DNA of 64,000 bases from Dyella subtropica (GTDB lineage: Bacteria > Pseudomonadota > Gammaproteobacteria > Xanthomonadales > Rhodanobacteraceae). The DNA lies in NCBI RefSeq assembly GCF_026283965.1, contig NZ_JAPDPD010000017.1, positions 62,001 through 126,000 on the forward strand, given 5' to 3'. The notes beneath the pieces are model-generated. The model ran no database searches and was not told the origin of the DNA. It worked only from the letters and a program-made list of their open reading frames with translations. Shown piece by piece: positions 16,307 through 25,450 of this stretch (positions within the stretch are counted from its first letter, which is position 1; every line of letters starts with the position of its first letter). Made by a program: the position numbers and the translations under genes.

Positions 16307-18973
16307 TCACAGCCATCGCCCGTAACGGCGGATATAGAACAGTTTCATCAACTGGACCAGCACCACATAGGTCAACACGGTCAGCGCAAGCCAGCCGTAG
16401 AACGCCGTTGGCAGCACCACCATGCCAATCTTCGCGCCAAGGCCCGTGTACGGCACCAGCATGCCGATGATGATGATGGCGGTGGTCAACGCCAGTACCG
16501 GCGCCGCCGCCACGCTCTGCAGGAACGGAATGCGTCGCGTGCGGATCATGTGCACGATCAGCGTCTGCGTGAGCAGGCTCTCGATAAACCAGCCCGACTG
16601 GAACAGCGGCTGATGCTCGCCCGAGTTCGCGCCGAACACGTACCACAGCAGCAGGAACGTGGTGATGTCGAAGATCGAGCTGACCGGACCGATCCACACC
16701 ATGAAGCGGCCGATATCGCTGGCATCCCATTTGCGCGGCTTGCGCAGGTATTCGTCGTCCATGCGGTCGAACGGAATCGACAGCTGCGAGATGTCGTACA
16801 GCAGGTTCAGCACCAGGATCTGCAGCGGCAGCATCGGCAGGAACGGCAGGAACGCGCTCGCCACCAGCACCGAGAACATGTTGCCGAAGTTGGAGCTGGC
16901 GGTCATCTTGATGTACTTGATGATGTTGCCGAAGGTGATGCGCCCTTCGATCACACCCTCTTCCAGCACCATCAAGTTCTTTTCGAGCAGGATGATGTCG
17001 GCGGATTCTTTCGCGATATCCGTCGCGGTATCCACCGAGATGCCCACATCCGCTTCACGCAAGGCCGGCGCGTCGTTGATGCCGTCACCGAGGAAGCCCA
17101 CGGTGTGACCCTGGCGCTGCAGCGACTTCACCACGCGCGCCTTCTGCAGCGGCGACATCTTGGCGAACACGGTGGTGCGCTTGACCAGCTCGTCCAGCTC
17201 GGCGTCGTCCAGCGGCTCGATGTGCTTGCCCTGCGCGGAGTGCTCCACATCCAGGCCAACTTCGCGACAGATCTTGCGCGTCACCGCCTCGTTGTCGCCG
17301 GTGATGACCTTCACATCCACGCCATGATGGTGGAGCGCGGCAATGGCTGTGGCGGCCGAGTCCTTCGGCGGATCGAGGAAGGCCAGGCAGCCGATCGCGA
17401 TCAGCCCGCTCTCGTCCGCCACGCCGTAGGCGCGGCCGGCGGGCGGCTGATGCTTGATGGCTACCACCAGCACGCGCAGGCCGTCTTCGTTGAGGCCACG
17501 CGTCATCGCCTTGATGTCGGCGCGCTGCGCGTCGGTCATCGGCAGGACCTCGTCGCCGGCCTTGGCGTAGTCGCAGATCGACAGCATTTCCTCGACCGCA
17601 CCCTTGCACACCAGCAGCTCGTGGCCGTCGCCGTTGCCCAGCACCACCGACATGCGACGGCGCTGGAAGTCGAACGGAATCTCGTCGACGATGCGGTAGT
17701 GCGCGGCCGTTTCCTCCTGGTCGCGGTGCGTCAGCACGGCCTTGTCCATCAGGTTCTTCAGGCCCGTCTGGAAGCGGCTGTTGAGATAGCCGTACTCCAG
17801 CGCCTCGTCCGATTCCTCGCCGTACAGATCCAGGTGGCGCTCCAGCACGATCTTGTCCAGCGTGAGCGTGCCGGTCTTGTCGGTGCACAGCACGTCCATC
17901 GCGCCGAAGTTCTGGATCGCATTGAGGCGCTTCACCACCACCTTGCGCCTGGACATCGCCAGCGCGCCCTTGGCCAGGTTGGCGGTGACGATCAGCGGCA
18001 GCATTTCCGGCGTAAGGCCCACCGCGACGGAAAGCGCGAACAAAAAGGCCTGCAGCCAGTCGTGCTTGTCCAGGCCGTTGATCAGGAACACGATCGGCAC
18101 CATCACCGCCATGAAGCGGATCAGCAGCCAGCTCACGCTGTTCACGCCGCGGTCGAAGCTGGTCTGCACGCGCTGGCCGACGATGGTGCGCGCCAGCGAA
18201 CCGAGGTAGCTGCGCGAACCGGTCGCCACCACCACCGCGCTGGCCGTGCCGCTGACCACGTTGGTACCCATGTAGCAGACGGTGGGCAAGTCGAGAGGAT
18301 TGTCCAGCGCGCTTTGCGCGGCTTCCTCGGACACCTGCGCAGGCGTCGGCGCGGCCTTCTCCACTGGCAGCGATTCGCCGGTGAGAATCGCCTGGCTGAT
18401 GAACAGGTCCTTCGCGCTGAACAGGCGCAGATCGGCAGGCACCATGTCGCCTGCGGCGAGATGCACGATGTCGCCTGCCACCAGCTCGCCCACCGGCACT
18501 TCGATGCGCTCGCTGTGGCCGTCGGAAGCGCGGCGCGTGACAGTGGCGGTGTTGCGCACCATCGCCTTGAGATTCTCGGCCGCCTTCGACGAGCGGTATT
18601 CCTGCGTGAAGCTCAACAGCACGCTGATGCCCACCATCACCGCGATGATGATCGGCCCGGTCAGGTCGCTGGAATCGGTAAACAACTGCACGCCGGCCAG
18701 CACCAGCAGCACGATGATGAACGGGTTCTTGAATGCACGCAGCAACTGCCGCGACCAGTGCGGCGGCTTCTCATGCGACACCTCGTTGAGGCCGTCACGA
18801 TCGAGGCGCTCGGCGATCTGCTCTTCGTTGAGGCCGGCGGCGCTCGTGTCCAACGCGGCGAACAAGGCCTCGTTGTGGCGGAACGCTTCCATGGCAACAG
18901 ATACGCGTACGGGCGCGGATGCGCTCTTACCGGCCGTCTTGCCTGCGACGGTCTGGGAGGAATGCTTGATCAT
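16307..18973 (-). CDS. mgtA: Magnesium-translocating P-type ATPase
   Basis: An 888-residue P3B-type ATPase importing Mg2+ across the inner membrane. Seen in order: N-terminal cytoplasmic segment, helices M1/M2 (NPFIIVLLVLAGVQLF; IIIAVMVGISVLLSF), actuator loop with TGES, helix pair before the phosphorylation site D365-K-T-G-T, nucleotide-binding domain, hinge GDGINDAP and six C-terminal helices ending VLVQLMKLFYIRRYGRW. Length and the early LFTDSSDLTGP segment match MgtA/MgtB. The start at 18973 has GGAAGCG upstream. It has no adjacent mgtC. A possible 82-residue small ORF lies 166 bases upstream on the same strand. Confidence 0.95.
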   Translation of the reverse strand: MIKHSSQTVAGKTAGKSASAPVRVSVAMEAFRHNEALFAALDTSAAGLNEEQIAERLDRDGLNEVSHEKPPHWSRQLLRAFKNPFIIVLLVLAGVQLFTDSSDLTGPIIIAVMVGISVLLSFTQEYRSSKAAENLKAMVRNTATVTRRASDGHSERIEVPVGELVAGDIVHLAAGDMVPADLRLFSAKDLFISQAILTGESLPVEKAAPTPAQVSEEAAQSALDNPLDLPTVCYMGTNVVSGTASAVVVATGSRSYLGSLARTIVGQRVQTSFDRGVNSVSWLLIRFMAVMVPIVFLINGLDKHDWLQAFLFALSVAVGLTPEMLPLIVTANLAKGALAMSRRKVVVKRLNAIQNFGAMDVLCTDKTGTLTLDKIVLERHLDLYGEESDEALEYGYLNSRFQTGLKNLMDKAVLTHRDQEETAAHYRIVDEIPFDFQRRRMSVVLGNGDGHELLVCKGAVEEMLSICDYAKAGDEVLPMTDAQRADIKAMTRGLNEDGLRVLVVAIKHQPPAGRAYGVADESGLIAIGCLAFLDPPKDSAATAIAALHHHGVDVKVITGDNEAVTRKICREVGLDVEHSAQGKHIEPLDDAELDELVKRTTVFAKMSPLQKARVVKSLQRQGHTVGFLGDGINDAPALREADVGISVDTATDIAKESADIILLEKNLMVLEEGVIEGRITFGNIIKYIKMTASSNFGNMFSVLVASAFLPFLPMLPLQILVLNLLYDISQLSIPFDRMDDEYLRKPRKWDASDIGRFMVWIGPVSSIFDITTFLLLWYVFGANSGEHQPLFQSGWFIESLLTQTLIVHMIRTRRIPFLQSVAAAPVLALTTAIIIIGMLVPYTGLGAKIGMVVLPTAFYGWLALTVLTYVVLVQLMKLFYIRRYGRWL

Positions 18974-19139
18974 GACTCGCTTCCGTGGATTTCGTGGTAT
19001 CTGGGCGGATCAGCGAGTCGGCGGGCCGTTGCCCGCGCATGACGCCGATGCCCGTGCTACGACCGCATGTGCGGCCCGCGCCAGGGAACTGGCGGGGGCC
19101 ATCCTTTACGGAAAGCAGCGCGCTTCATCGTTGATATCT

Positions 19140-19388
19140 TCAACAGTGACTAGATACCAGCTGCAGATGACCGTGCGTTTTCGATGCAGCGTGCTCGTGC
19201 CAACGAGCGACCGGGCGGCCACGGGCCGGGTCGGCATTCCAATGCATGTCGATCACGGCCGGCTGAGCTGGCTGAACCAGCGGCTGCGGCACGGTGATCG
19301 TCCAGGAACGGCGGGAAACGTCACGGCTACCGCCCCATAGGGAACGGCCTGCAGTGCGCAGACGGATAAAATTGCGAAGGAGCTTCAT
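19140..19388 (-). CDS. Small ORF upstream of mgtA, 82 residues, unknown function
   Basis: ATG 19388 is preceded by a textbook Shine-Dalgarno sequence (AGGAG, 7-base spacing), and the frame runs to TGA at 19142-19140. The product begins MKLLRNFIRLRTAG, is basic, has four Trp, and contains a proline-rich middle (TVPQPLVQPAQPAV). It has no obvious membrane helix. It is on the mgtA strand and could be co-transcribed. Proline-rich leader ORFs upstream of mgtA regulate it in enterobacteria, but this ORF is much longer than those leaders, so a regulatory role is only a guess. No family was recognised. Confidence 0.5.
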   Translation of the reverse strand: MKLLRNFIRLRTAGRSLWGGSRDVSRRSWTITVPQPLVQPAQPAVIDMHWNADPARGRPVARWHEHAASKTHGHLQLVSSHC

Positions 19389-19844
19389 AGCCCATCTCCT
19401 CGTCATGGCGCCCACGGCGCCATCGGAGGTGGGCCGGACTTCCCTAGTCGAGGAAAGCGCCAGCCGACCGCAGGCGGTCGCCGCAGACAATCAGCTTGTT
19501 ATGCAATGCCGGCACCCGATGCTCGCGGATGTCGACGTTGCGACTAGGGTAAACGTCCATATGCCTTGGTTTGGTCGGACAGGGATGCCACGGGCGCGAC
19601 GCGCCGGGTGGCGCGCGCATTGTCTTGCTGCACTGCGGGGTTGTCAACCTTCGGAAAGAGAGAATGCGGCCGAAAGTTCATGCGTTCGCCATGAAACCGT
19701 TCGCCCGGCCATCGTCGGTGCCATCGGGCGTTGCGGATCGTGGAAGCGTCCCCGCTTTCGCGGTAGTTTGGCGCCCGATTGTCCAGAGGACTGCCGGCAC
19801 CGCATCTCGATCAAAACGACACGCCACCGCGGAGGAGATAGACC
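19389..19844. other. 456-bp divergent intergenic region
   Basis: It separates the mgtA-strand small ORF from the radical SAM operon. Open frames in it are shadows or too poor to support. The last 20 bases carry the strong ribosome-binding site of the radical SAM gene (GGAGGAG, 8 bases before ATG 19845). Promoters for both sides presumably lie here, but no clear -35/-10 pair was found. Confidence 0.4.
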
Positions 19845-20864
19845 ATGCAAGCTCAGGTCACGGTTACTCGCGAGCGACTCGATTTTATCTGGCTGGAACT
19901 CACCGCACGCTGCAATCTGGAATGCGTCCATTGTTACGCGGACTCCGGACCCAAGCGACCTCTGTCCGAAGGCATGAACCTCGCCGATTGGTTCGACGCG
20001 CTGGATCAAGCTGCTGCGCTTGGCTGCAAGAAGGTGCAGTTCATCGGTGGCGAGCCGACACTCTATCCCGGCTTGCCGGCATTGATCGGACATGCGCGCA
20101 AGCTCGGCTACGAGCATGTTTGCGTCTACACCAACGGCACGCATTTCAGCGAAGACCTGAAAGCGGTTTTTCTCCAGCATCGGGTCAACCTGGCGTTTTC
20201 CGTTTATGGCTCGACCGGCGCGGTGCACGATCAGGTCACGCGCCGCAACGGCAGTTTCGACAAGACCGATCGCGCCTTGCGCTGGGCGGTCGACGCCGGC
20301 CTGCCCGTGCGTGCCAGCATCATCGCAATGAAAGCCAATGCCCACGACGTGCATGAAGCCGAACAGCGGCTGCGCGAAGCCGGCGTCGCCGCCGTACATG
20401 TCGATCGCTTGCGCGGACTCGGACGCGGTTCGCATGAGCGTTCGTCGCAACCGCCATTGAAAGAACTCTGCGGGCGTTGCCGCGACGGGAAGGTTTGCGT
20501 CAGCTCGGATGGGGAGATCTACCCCTGTGTATTCGCGCGCTTCGCCTCGCTCGGACACGTCAGCCGTGGCGGCTTGAGCGCGGCTTTCGGCGGCCAGGCA
20601 TTGCGTGATTTCCGCGACGCCTTGATCGAGGCTCATAGCGCCGCGATACCACGCGCGCTCAATGCATCGATGTGCTCGCCCGAACAACCCGCGCCACCGT
20701 GTACGCCAGAGCGCGATCCTGGACAATGTGGGCCAGAGATCGATCCCGGACCATGCGGACCTGAAATCCCGGCCCCGGACTGCAGCCCGGAAAAGCCCAG
20801 CATTGGCTGCCCACCGGAGCAGACGGCCTACCGCCCCAACCCCTTCATCAGCAAATCGCTCTGA
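19845..20864 (+). CDS. Radical SAM enzyme with SPASM-like domain and a tail of six Cys-x-Pro-Glu repeats
   Basis: A 339-residue protein. The radical SAM cluster motif is C23-x3-C27-x2-C30 (ARCNLECVHCYA), followed by GGEP at 68-71 for SAM binding. A short auxiliary-cluster region has C209, C212, C218 and C228 (SSDGEIYPC), resembling the SPASM/twitch region of peptide-modifying enzymes such as PqqE. The last 63 residues are unusual: six exact 9-residue units, each beginning C-x-P-E, with Cys at 277, 286, 295, 304, 313 and 322. GGAGGAG precedes the start and an amidohydrolase follows after 10 bases. The tail could be a substrate carried in cis, a metal-cluster ligand or a binding arm; which is unknown. 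Cys-Pro-rich tails occur on some actinobacterial radical SAM proteins as I recall them, so horizontal origin is possible. Confidence 0.9.
   Translation: MQAQVTVTRERLDFIWLELTARCNLECVHCYADSGPKRPLSEGMNLADWFDALDQAAALGCKKVQFIGGEPTLYPGLPALIGHARKLGYEHVCVYTNGTHFSEDLKAVFLQHRVNLAFSVYGSTGAVHDQVTRRNGSFDKTDRALRWAVDAGLPVRASIIAMKANAHDVHEAEQRLREAGVAAVHVDRLRGLGRGSHERSSQPPLKELCGRCRDGKVCVSSDGEIYPCVFARFASLGHVSRGGLSAAFGGQALRDFRDALIEAHSAAIPRALNASMCSPEQPAPPCTPERDPGQCGPEIDPGPCGPEIPAPDCSPEKPSIGCPPEQTAYRPNPFISKSL
20673..20834 (+). repeat. Six tandem 27-bp coding repeats (C-x-P-E nonapeptides)
   Basis: Each 27-base unit starts with a TGC/TGT codon and encodes Cys-x-Pro-Glu plus five variable residues, often including Pro. 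The x residues are S, T, G, G, S, P in order. Codons for the invariant Cys, Pro and Glu vary between units (TGC/TGT; CCC/CCA/CCT/CCG; GAA/GAG), so the protein pattern is kept while the DNA has diverged. Confidence 0.92.
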
Positions 20865-20874
20865 AGGACGCGGG

Positions 20875-22032
20875 ATGAAAAGCGGCTTTCGCGTCTTCGA
20901 TGCCGACCTGCATACCATCGAGCCGGACGATCTGTGGTCACGCCATCTCGATGAACGGTACAGGACGCTCGCACCCCGCCCGCGGCCTGCCGCGGGCTCG
21001 CCGCATCCAACGACGAAAGAGCGGCACGAACACTATCGCAAGGCATCCGCGGCGGGTTACGACCCGCCCTCGCACTTGCAGGCGATGGCTATCGAAGGGA
21101 TCGATGTTGCCGTGCTGTTCGGCACCCGCGGGCGGCACGTGCAGATGCATGACGACATCGACCCTTCCTTTGCCGACGCCCTGGCGCGTGCGCACAACGA
21201 CTGGACGCACGACTTCTGCTCCCATGATCCACAGCGGCTCAAGTTCGCTGCGCAAATCGCCTATCACGACGTGGGGCTTGCGGTGAAGGAAGTGAAGCGT
21301 GCCGTGGAACAACTCGGCGCCGTCGCCGTGATCGGCAATCCCAACCCGGTCAACGGCCAGCACATCCACGATCCCTATTTCGAACCGCTGTGGCAGGCCA
21401 TCGAAGACCTCGGCGTACCCGTTTGTTTTCATCCCACCGGCGTATGGACACTGCGCGACGATATCGGGCGCCGTTTTATCGATCACAGCGGCGGACGCTT
21501 GATCGCCGACGCCGCGCGCAATCCGCTCGAACTGATGCTCGCTTTCGCGAGCCTGGTCGCTGGCGGCGTTCTCGAACGGCACCCCGGACTCACATGCGCT
21601 TTTCTCGAAGGCGGCTGCGGCTGGGTGCCCTGGTGGCTATGGCGCCTGGACGATACGTACGAAAAATTTCCGGAGGACCTGGACGTCCCGTTGGCGCTTC
21701 GACCTAGCGACTATTTTCACAGGCAATGCTATGTATCCGCCGATGCCGGCGAGCAATACCTGGCGGAGGTCGTCGCCGCCATCGGCGATACCCGCATCGT
21801 CATGGCCACCGATTACCCTCACCGCGACAGCATGTTTCCAGACGCCGTCAGCACCTTTGTCGCGCGCCAGGATCTGTCCATGCAAACAAAATCCCGCATC
21901 CTGTGGAATAACGGCGCGCGCTTGTATCGCCGAGCCATGGCAGATGCCCAGCCCGCCCCTGTGGATGCTCTGAGCAAATCGACGCAGCCGTCACCGGTAA
22001 ACGGCGCGGACCGTGTTTACGACACCGGCTGA
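20875..22032 (+). CDS. Amidohydrolase family (ACMSD-like, amidohydrolase 2) protein
   Basis: A 385-residue TIM-barrel metal hydrolase/decarboxylase. Start 20875 ([13 protein letters not shown], with AAGGA upstream) lies 10 bases after the radical SAM stop, so the two are almost certainly one operon. Visible metal-site elements: [14 protein letters not shown] at the N-terminus, VCFHPTGV near residue 185, [12 protein letters not shown] near 245, and [15 protein letters not shown] near 310. Family members hydrolyse or decarboxylate small amide/acid substrates; the substrate here is unknown. With its partner it may process a modified peptide or a small metabolite derived from it. The 3' end overlaps the convergent ctaB by 16 bases. 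Confidence 0.88.
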   Translation: MKSGFRVFDADLHTIEPDDLWSRHLDERYRTLAPRPRPAAGSPHPTTKERHEHYRKASAAGYDPPSHLQAMAIEGIDVAVLFGTRGRHVQMHDDIDPSFADALARAHNDWTHDFCSHDPQRLKFAAQIAYHDVGLAVKEVKRAVEQLGAVAVIGNPNPVNGQHIHDPYFEPLWQAIEDLGVPVCFHPTGVWTLRDDIGRRFIDHSGGRLIADAARNPLELMLAFASLVAGGVLERHPGLTCAFLEGGCGWVPWWLWRLDDTYEKFPEDLDVPLALRPSDYFHRQCYVSADAGEQYLAEVVAAIGDTRIVMATDYPHRDSMFPDAVSTFVARQDLSMQTKSRILWNNGARLYRRAMADAQPAPVDALSKSTQPSPVNGADRVYDTG

Positions 22033-22919
22033 AACGACAGCCCCTGTTGCACAACGGGCCCAACCAGCCAATGGTCCACCAGCAAGAAGGCGAACAAGGC
22101 CATCAGATACACGATGGAATAGTTGAATACCTTCATCGCAAACAGTTCGTCGGGTGGGTTGAGCAAGCGCACGGCGTAGTAGAGGAAGCCAGCACCCAAA
22201 ATCGCTGCGCCGCCGAGATAGATCAGGCCGCTGTAGCCGGTCAGCGCAGGCAGCAAAGTCACCAGCACCAGCAGGATCGTGTAGAACAGCACATGCCAGC
22301 GCGTGAACACTACGCCGTGGGTCACGGGCAGCATCGGCACCTGCGCGCGCGAGTAATCGTCGCGGCGGAAGATCGCCAGCGCCCAGAAATGCGGCGGCGT
22401 CCACACGAAGATGATCAAGCACAGCTGCAACGCGAACGGATGCAGGGCTCCAGTGACCGCTGTCCAGCCGAGCACGGGTGGGATCGCGCCTGCGAGACCG
22501 CCGATCACGATGTTCTGCGGTGTCGCACGCTTGAGGTAGGCGGTGTAAATCACGGCGTAGCCGATCAGGCCACCGAAGGTGAGCAGTGCGGTCACCGGGT
22601 TCACCAGAAACACCAGCACCAGCATCGAGACCACGCCAAGCACGAGTGCGAAGGTGAGCACTTGGTTCAGCGAGAGATGTCCGGTGGCGAGCGGCCGATG
22701 GGCGGTGCGGGCCATCAGCTTGTCGATGCGGTGATCGATCAGGTGATTGAACGCCGCGGCCGAGGCGGACGCCAACCAGATGCCCAGCGTGCCGAACACC
22801 AGCGCACGCCACGGCGGTATGCCCGGCACGGCGAGGAACATGCCGATGACGGCGCAGAACACCAGCAGCGCAACGACGCGCGGCTTGGTCAATTCCAGGT
22901 ATTCGTTGAAACGGCTCAT
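22017..22919 (-). CDS. ctaB: Protoheme IX farnesyltransferase (haem O synthase)
   Basis: A 300-residue UbiA-family integral membrane prenyltransferase that adds farnesyl to haem B, making haem O for the aa3 oxidase. Characteristic motifs: [13 protein letters not shown] at the N-terminus, [19 protein letters not shown] (the NxxxDxxxD Mg2+/diphosphate site), [17 protein letters not shown] and the second Asp-rich loop [17 protein letters not shown]. It is the last gene of a surf1-CxxxC-ctaA-ctaB run, overlapping ctaA by 4 bases. It ends convergently inside the amidohydrolase 3' end. Confidence 0.97.
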   Translation of the reverse strand: MSRFNEYLELTKPRVVALLVFCAVIGMFLAVPGIPPWRALVFGTLGIWLASASAAAFNHLIDHRIDKLMARTAHRPLATGHLSLNQVLTFALVLGVVSMLVLVFLVNPVTALLTFGGLIGYAVIYTAYLKRATPQNIVIGGLAGAIPPVLGWTAVTGALHPFALQLCLIIFVWTPPHFWALAIFRRDDYSRAQVPMLPVTHGVVFTRWHVLFYTILLVLVTLLPALTGYSGLIYLGGAAILGAGFLYYAVRLLNPPDELFAMKVFNYSIVYLMALFAFLLVDHWLVGPVVQQGLSFQPVS

Positions 22920-24085
22920 GCGTGTCGTCCCAGGTTCTGGAACATGGCGTCATCCTGCTTGCGTTGCGTACGCGCCAGCGTGGCCAGCAAGACAAACAGC
23001 AGCAGCGCGGCGACACCATTGTGCAGCGTGGCCACCGGCAACGGCAGGCCAAAATGAACATTGCTCACGCCCAGCAGCACTTGGCATATCAGCACCACCA
23101 CGATGGCCACACCGAAGGCGCGCAACCCGCGACGCGAAACCCTATATGCCAGCCACGCGAGATAGCCGAACACCACCAGTGCGCCGATGCGGTGCGCAAT
23201 CTGGATGGCGCTGCGCGCGGCCATGTCGAGCACGCCACCTTCGTAGTTCACGCCGATGCCTCGCCACAACACGAAGCCTTCCTTGAAGTCGGCCGGCGGC
23301 GCCCATTGGCCGAGGCATTGGGGGAAATCAGTGCCGCAGGCGAGCGCGGCGTAGTTGGCGGACGTCCATCCACCCAAAGCGATCTGCGCGATCAGCAGCA
23401 CTACGCCAATCACTACCAGGCGACGCAGCGCGGCGTAGCTGTCGTCGCGGGCACCCACACCGGCGAAGCGCAGCGCGGCATAAGCCAGTAGGGCGAACGT
23501 GGTGATGCCGCCCAATAGGTGTCCCATCACGACGATCGGCTTGAGCAGCAGGGTGACCGTCCACATGCCGAGCATGGCCTGGAAAATGATCACCGCCAGC
23601 GCCAGCACGCTGATGCGCCACGCGCCCGGTCGATTCAGACCTGCGGCGGCGATCAGCGGAAGCCCTATCGCGAAGGCAGACAGCACCGACGACCACAGGT
23701 GCTCGCCGTGCATGTAAAGGCCCACACCTGCCGCCGCGAAGATCGCGCCAAGTATCACGGCATAGCGTGCCCACGGCCGCCGCCAGCTGGCGATCAGCGC
23801 CAACGTCAGCACCAGCACACCAAGCGTGCCGGCGAGGAAGCGATGCACCTGTTCACGCCAGGCCTTGTGTGTTTCGTACGGACGATCCGGGAAGGCTTGG
23901 TTGGCCTGGGCGATTTCATGCTGGTGTTCGGGCCAACTGGCCTTGCCGTAGCAGGTCGGCCAGTCCGGGCAGGACAGACCAGCGTTGGACAGGCGCACGA
24001 AGGCGCCGAACATCACCACGCCGAAGGCAAACACGGCAGCGAGCAAGGCCAGGCCGCGCAGGATTTTCACGGAGCGGGATGACAT
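22916..24085 (-). CDS. ctaA: Haem A synthase (COX15/CtaA family)
   Basis: A 389-residue eight-helix membrane enzyme converting haem O to haem A. Start 24085 ([12 protein letters not shown]) is set by the TGATG overlap with the preceding gene; a longer frame from 24214 would run into it. The first periplasmic loop carries the Cys pair in [11 protein letters not shown], and a second pair is in the central loop ([13 protein letters not shown]). Haem-ligand His residues appear in the helices (VHRFLAG, MGHLLGG, AHRIGAL, LHNGVAA). It acts between CtaB and the oxidase. Confidence 0.95.
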   Translation of the reverse strand: MSSRSVKILRGLALLAAVFAFGVVMFGAFVRLSNAGLSCPDWPTCYGKASWPEHQHEIAQANQAFPDRPYETHKAWREQVHRFLAGTLGVLVLTLALIASWRRPWARYAVILGAIFAAAGVGLYMHGEHLWSSVLSAFAIGLPLIAAAGLNRPGAWRISVLALAVIIFQAMLGMWTVTLLLKPIVVMGHLLGGITTFALLAYAALRFAGVGARDDSYAALRRLVVIGVVLLIAQIALGGWTSANYAALACGTDFPQCLGQWAPPADFKEGFVLWRGIGVNYEGGVLDMAARSAIQIAHRIGALVVFGYLAWLAYRVSRRGLRAFGVAIVVVLICQVLLGVSNVHFGLPLPVATLHNGVAALLLFVLLATLARTQRKQDDAMFQNLGRHA

Positions 24086-24654
24086 CAGCGAATCACCTTC
24101 TGCAGGTCCTTGCGCAGACCGGTCGGATCGAAGCCGGCAGGATACAGGGCAAGTGCGGTGCCGTTGGATTCGACCAGCAGCGCGCTCACGCTGTCCGGCG
24201 AGGTTGGGCGCCATGCAGCGAGCTTGCCGTCGCTGTCGCTGCCGATCTGCCAGTAATTCTTCATGCCGTCGCTGTCGGCGTCAGCCGGCGGCGTGCCGAC
24301 GAAGAGCAGGCGCAGGCGCGGTGCGTTGCGATTGAGCGTGATGCGCGCCGCGGCCATCTTGGTCAGCGTGTCCACGCATTGCCTGCCGCAATCCGGCCCC
24401 GGCAGCGCGATCAGGGTGAGCTGTGGCTCGGTGGCACGCCATGCCCAGACCTGACCGTCGGCCAATGACACGCGCAGCTTCTCGTCTGCGAAGTTACGCT
24501 GCGGCGCGATCGGCTGACCATTGCCCTTGCCGCCCGGCTGCCAGCCGCTGAAGGTCAGTACACCGGCGGCGATGATCGGCGCGGCGAACACGGCCATGAT
24601 CAGGAGGAGTTTCAGGCGGCTGCTGCGTCGTGCCGCGTTGGCTGGCTTGTTCAT
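24085..24654 (-). CDS. Membrane-anchored CxxxC protein of the cytochrome oxidase cluster
   Basis: A 189-residue protein with one N-terminal transmembrane helix (LKLLLIMAVFAAPIIAAGVL) and a periplasmic domain. The segment TLIALPGPDCGRQCVDTL carries C89-x3-C93 in the place where SCO copper chaperones have CxxxC. The domain has no histidine after the motif, so the third copper ligand of SCO proteins is absent. ATGA and TGATG overlaps bind it tightly to surf1 and ctaA. Role inferred from position: thiol/copper handling in oxidase assembly. It is not a confirmed SCO; a thioredoxin-like fold is likely. Confidence 0.75.
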   Translation of the reverse strand: MNKPANAARRSSRLKLLLIMAVFAAPIIAAGVLTFSGWQPGGKGNGQPIAPQRNFADEKLRVSLADGQVWAWRATEPQLTLIALPGPDCGRQCVDTLTKMAAARITLNRNAPRLRLLFVGTPPADADSDGMKNYWQIGSDSDGKLAAWRPTSPDSVSALLVESNGTALALYPAGFDPTGLRKDLQKVIR

Positions 24655-25391
24655 GGCTGGTCCGAGGGTTTCGGTTTGCGCTTGCGGTGCAGGATCAAAA
24701 ACATCACCACCGCCACCACGGCGAAGGTGAACCACTGAAAAGCATAGGCTCGATGTCGCGCGGACGGCATCGATGTGAAATCGGGCGTGTGCTTGCGCAC
24801 ATAGATAGCAGCAGGGTCCGCGTCGAGAGAAAGCACGCGCGGATACAGCGAGATACCGAGATCGCCGGAGACCTGCGCCAGGTCCAGGTAGACCGTGGTC
24901 TTGGGCCAATGCGATTGGCGCGCCAGCGCATCGCCGCCCATTTCGAAACCCACACCCGGCGCCGGCAAGTAGAGGCCTTGCAGCTCGCGCTCACCGCCAG
25001 GTAGCGGCGGCAGCTGCGGCGTCTGGTCCGTGCCGTTGCCCGGCAGGAAACCCAGGTCGACCAACAGCAAACGGCTTTGCCCATGCAGACGGAAAGGTGC
25101 ATAGACCTCCACGCCGCCACGCTGGTCATGCTTGGGGTTGTCGAGCAGGTAGACGCGATCAGTCAGGTATTCGCCCCGCACCTGCACGCGCGGATAGGCG
25201 TTCACAGGTGGTGCTTCGGCCACCGCGGCAAATTCGCGCACCGGAGCCGTGGCCGATGTGGCATAGCGACGCAGAAGTTCTTCTTTTTCGTCGGCGCGAT
25301 GCAGCTGCCACACGCCCAAACGCAGGAACAGCAAGGTTCCGGCCAGCGTCAGCAGCACGGCCCACCAGGCAGGACGCCGCAGCAGACTCAT
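24651..25391 (-). CDS. SURF1-family cytochrome oxidase assembly protein
   Basis: A 246-residue protein with two membrane helices flanking a periplasmic domain. Typical motifs: N-terminal helix followed by LGVWQLHRADEKEELL, RVQVRGEYLTDRVYLLDN, LLVDLGFLP, and the C-terminal RHRAYAFQWFTFAVVAVVMFL. SURF1 helps insert haem A into subunit I. Start 25391 (MSLLRR) was chosen over an upstream ATG at 25406 (MWWLCM) because it gives the common family start. It is the first gene of the surf1-ctaB run and is divergent from the twin-transmembrane gene. Confidence 0.93.
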   Translation of the reverse strand: MSLLRRPAWWAVLLTLAGTLLFLRLGVWQLHRADEKEELLRRYATSATAPVREFAAVAEAPPVNAYPRVQVRGEYLTDRVYLLDNPKHDQRGGVEVYAPFRLHGQSRLLLVDLGFLPGNGTDQTPQLPPLPGGERELQGLYLPAPGVGFEMGGDALARQSHWPKTTVYLDLAQVSGDLGISLYPRVLSLDADPAAIYVRKHTPDFTSMPSARHRAYAFQWFTFAVVAVVMFLILHRKRKPKPSDQP

Positions 25392-25414
25392 GCAGAGCCA
25401 CCACAAGCGACCGC

Positions 25415-25420
25415 TATACT
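25415..25420 (+). promoter_or_regulatory. Candidate -10 box of the twin-transmembrane gene
   Basis: TATACT lies 31 bases upstream of the GTG start at 25451. No convincing -35 is present at the right distance. Confidence 0.3.
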
Positions 25421-25450
25421 GCGGATGTCGTCGTCGTTTGGACCAATCAC

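Noticed and set aside
16550-19042. An 830-codon plus-strand frame opposite mgtA
   Set aside because: Antisense shadow of mgtA, rich in Arg, His and Gln, with no motif.
20673-20834. Simple-sequence or CRISPR-like repeat
   Set aside because: The units are in frame, differ at wobble positions and have no spacers; the pattern is at protein level.
19644-20918. A 424-codon minus-strand frame opposite the radical SAM gene
   Set aside because: The plus-strand gene has the CxxxCxxC and GGEP motifs, a strong ribosome site and coupling to the next gene; the antisense frame has none.
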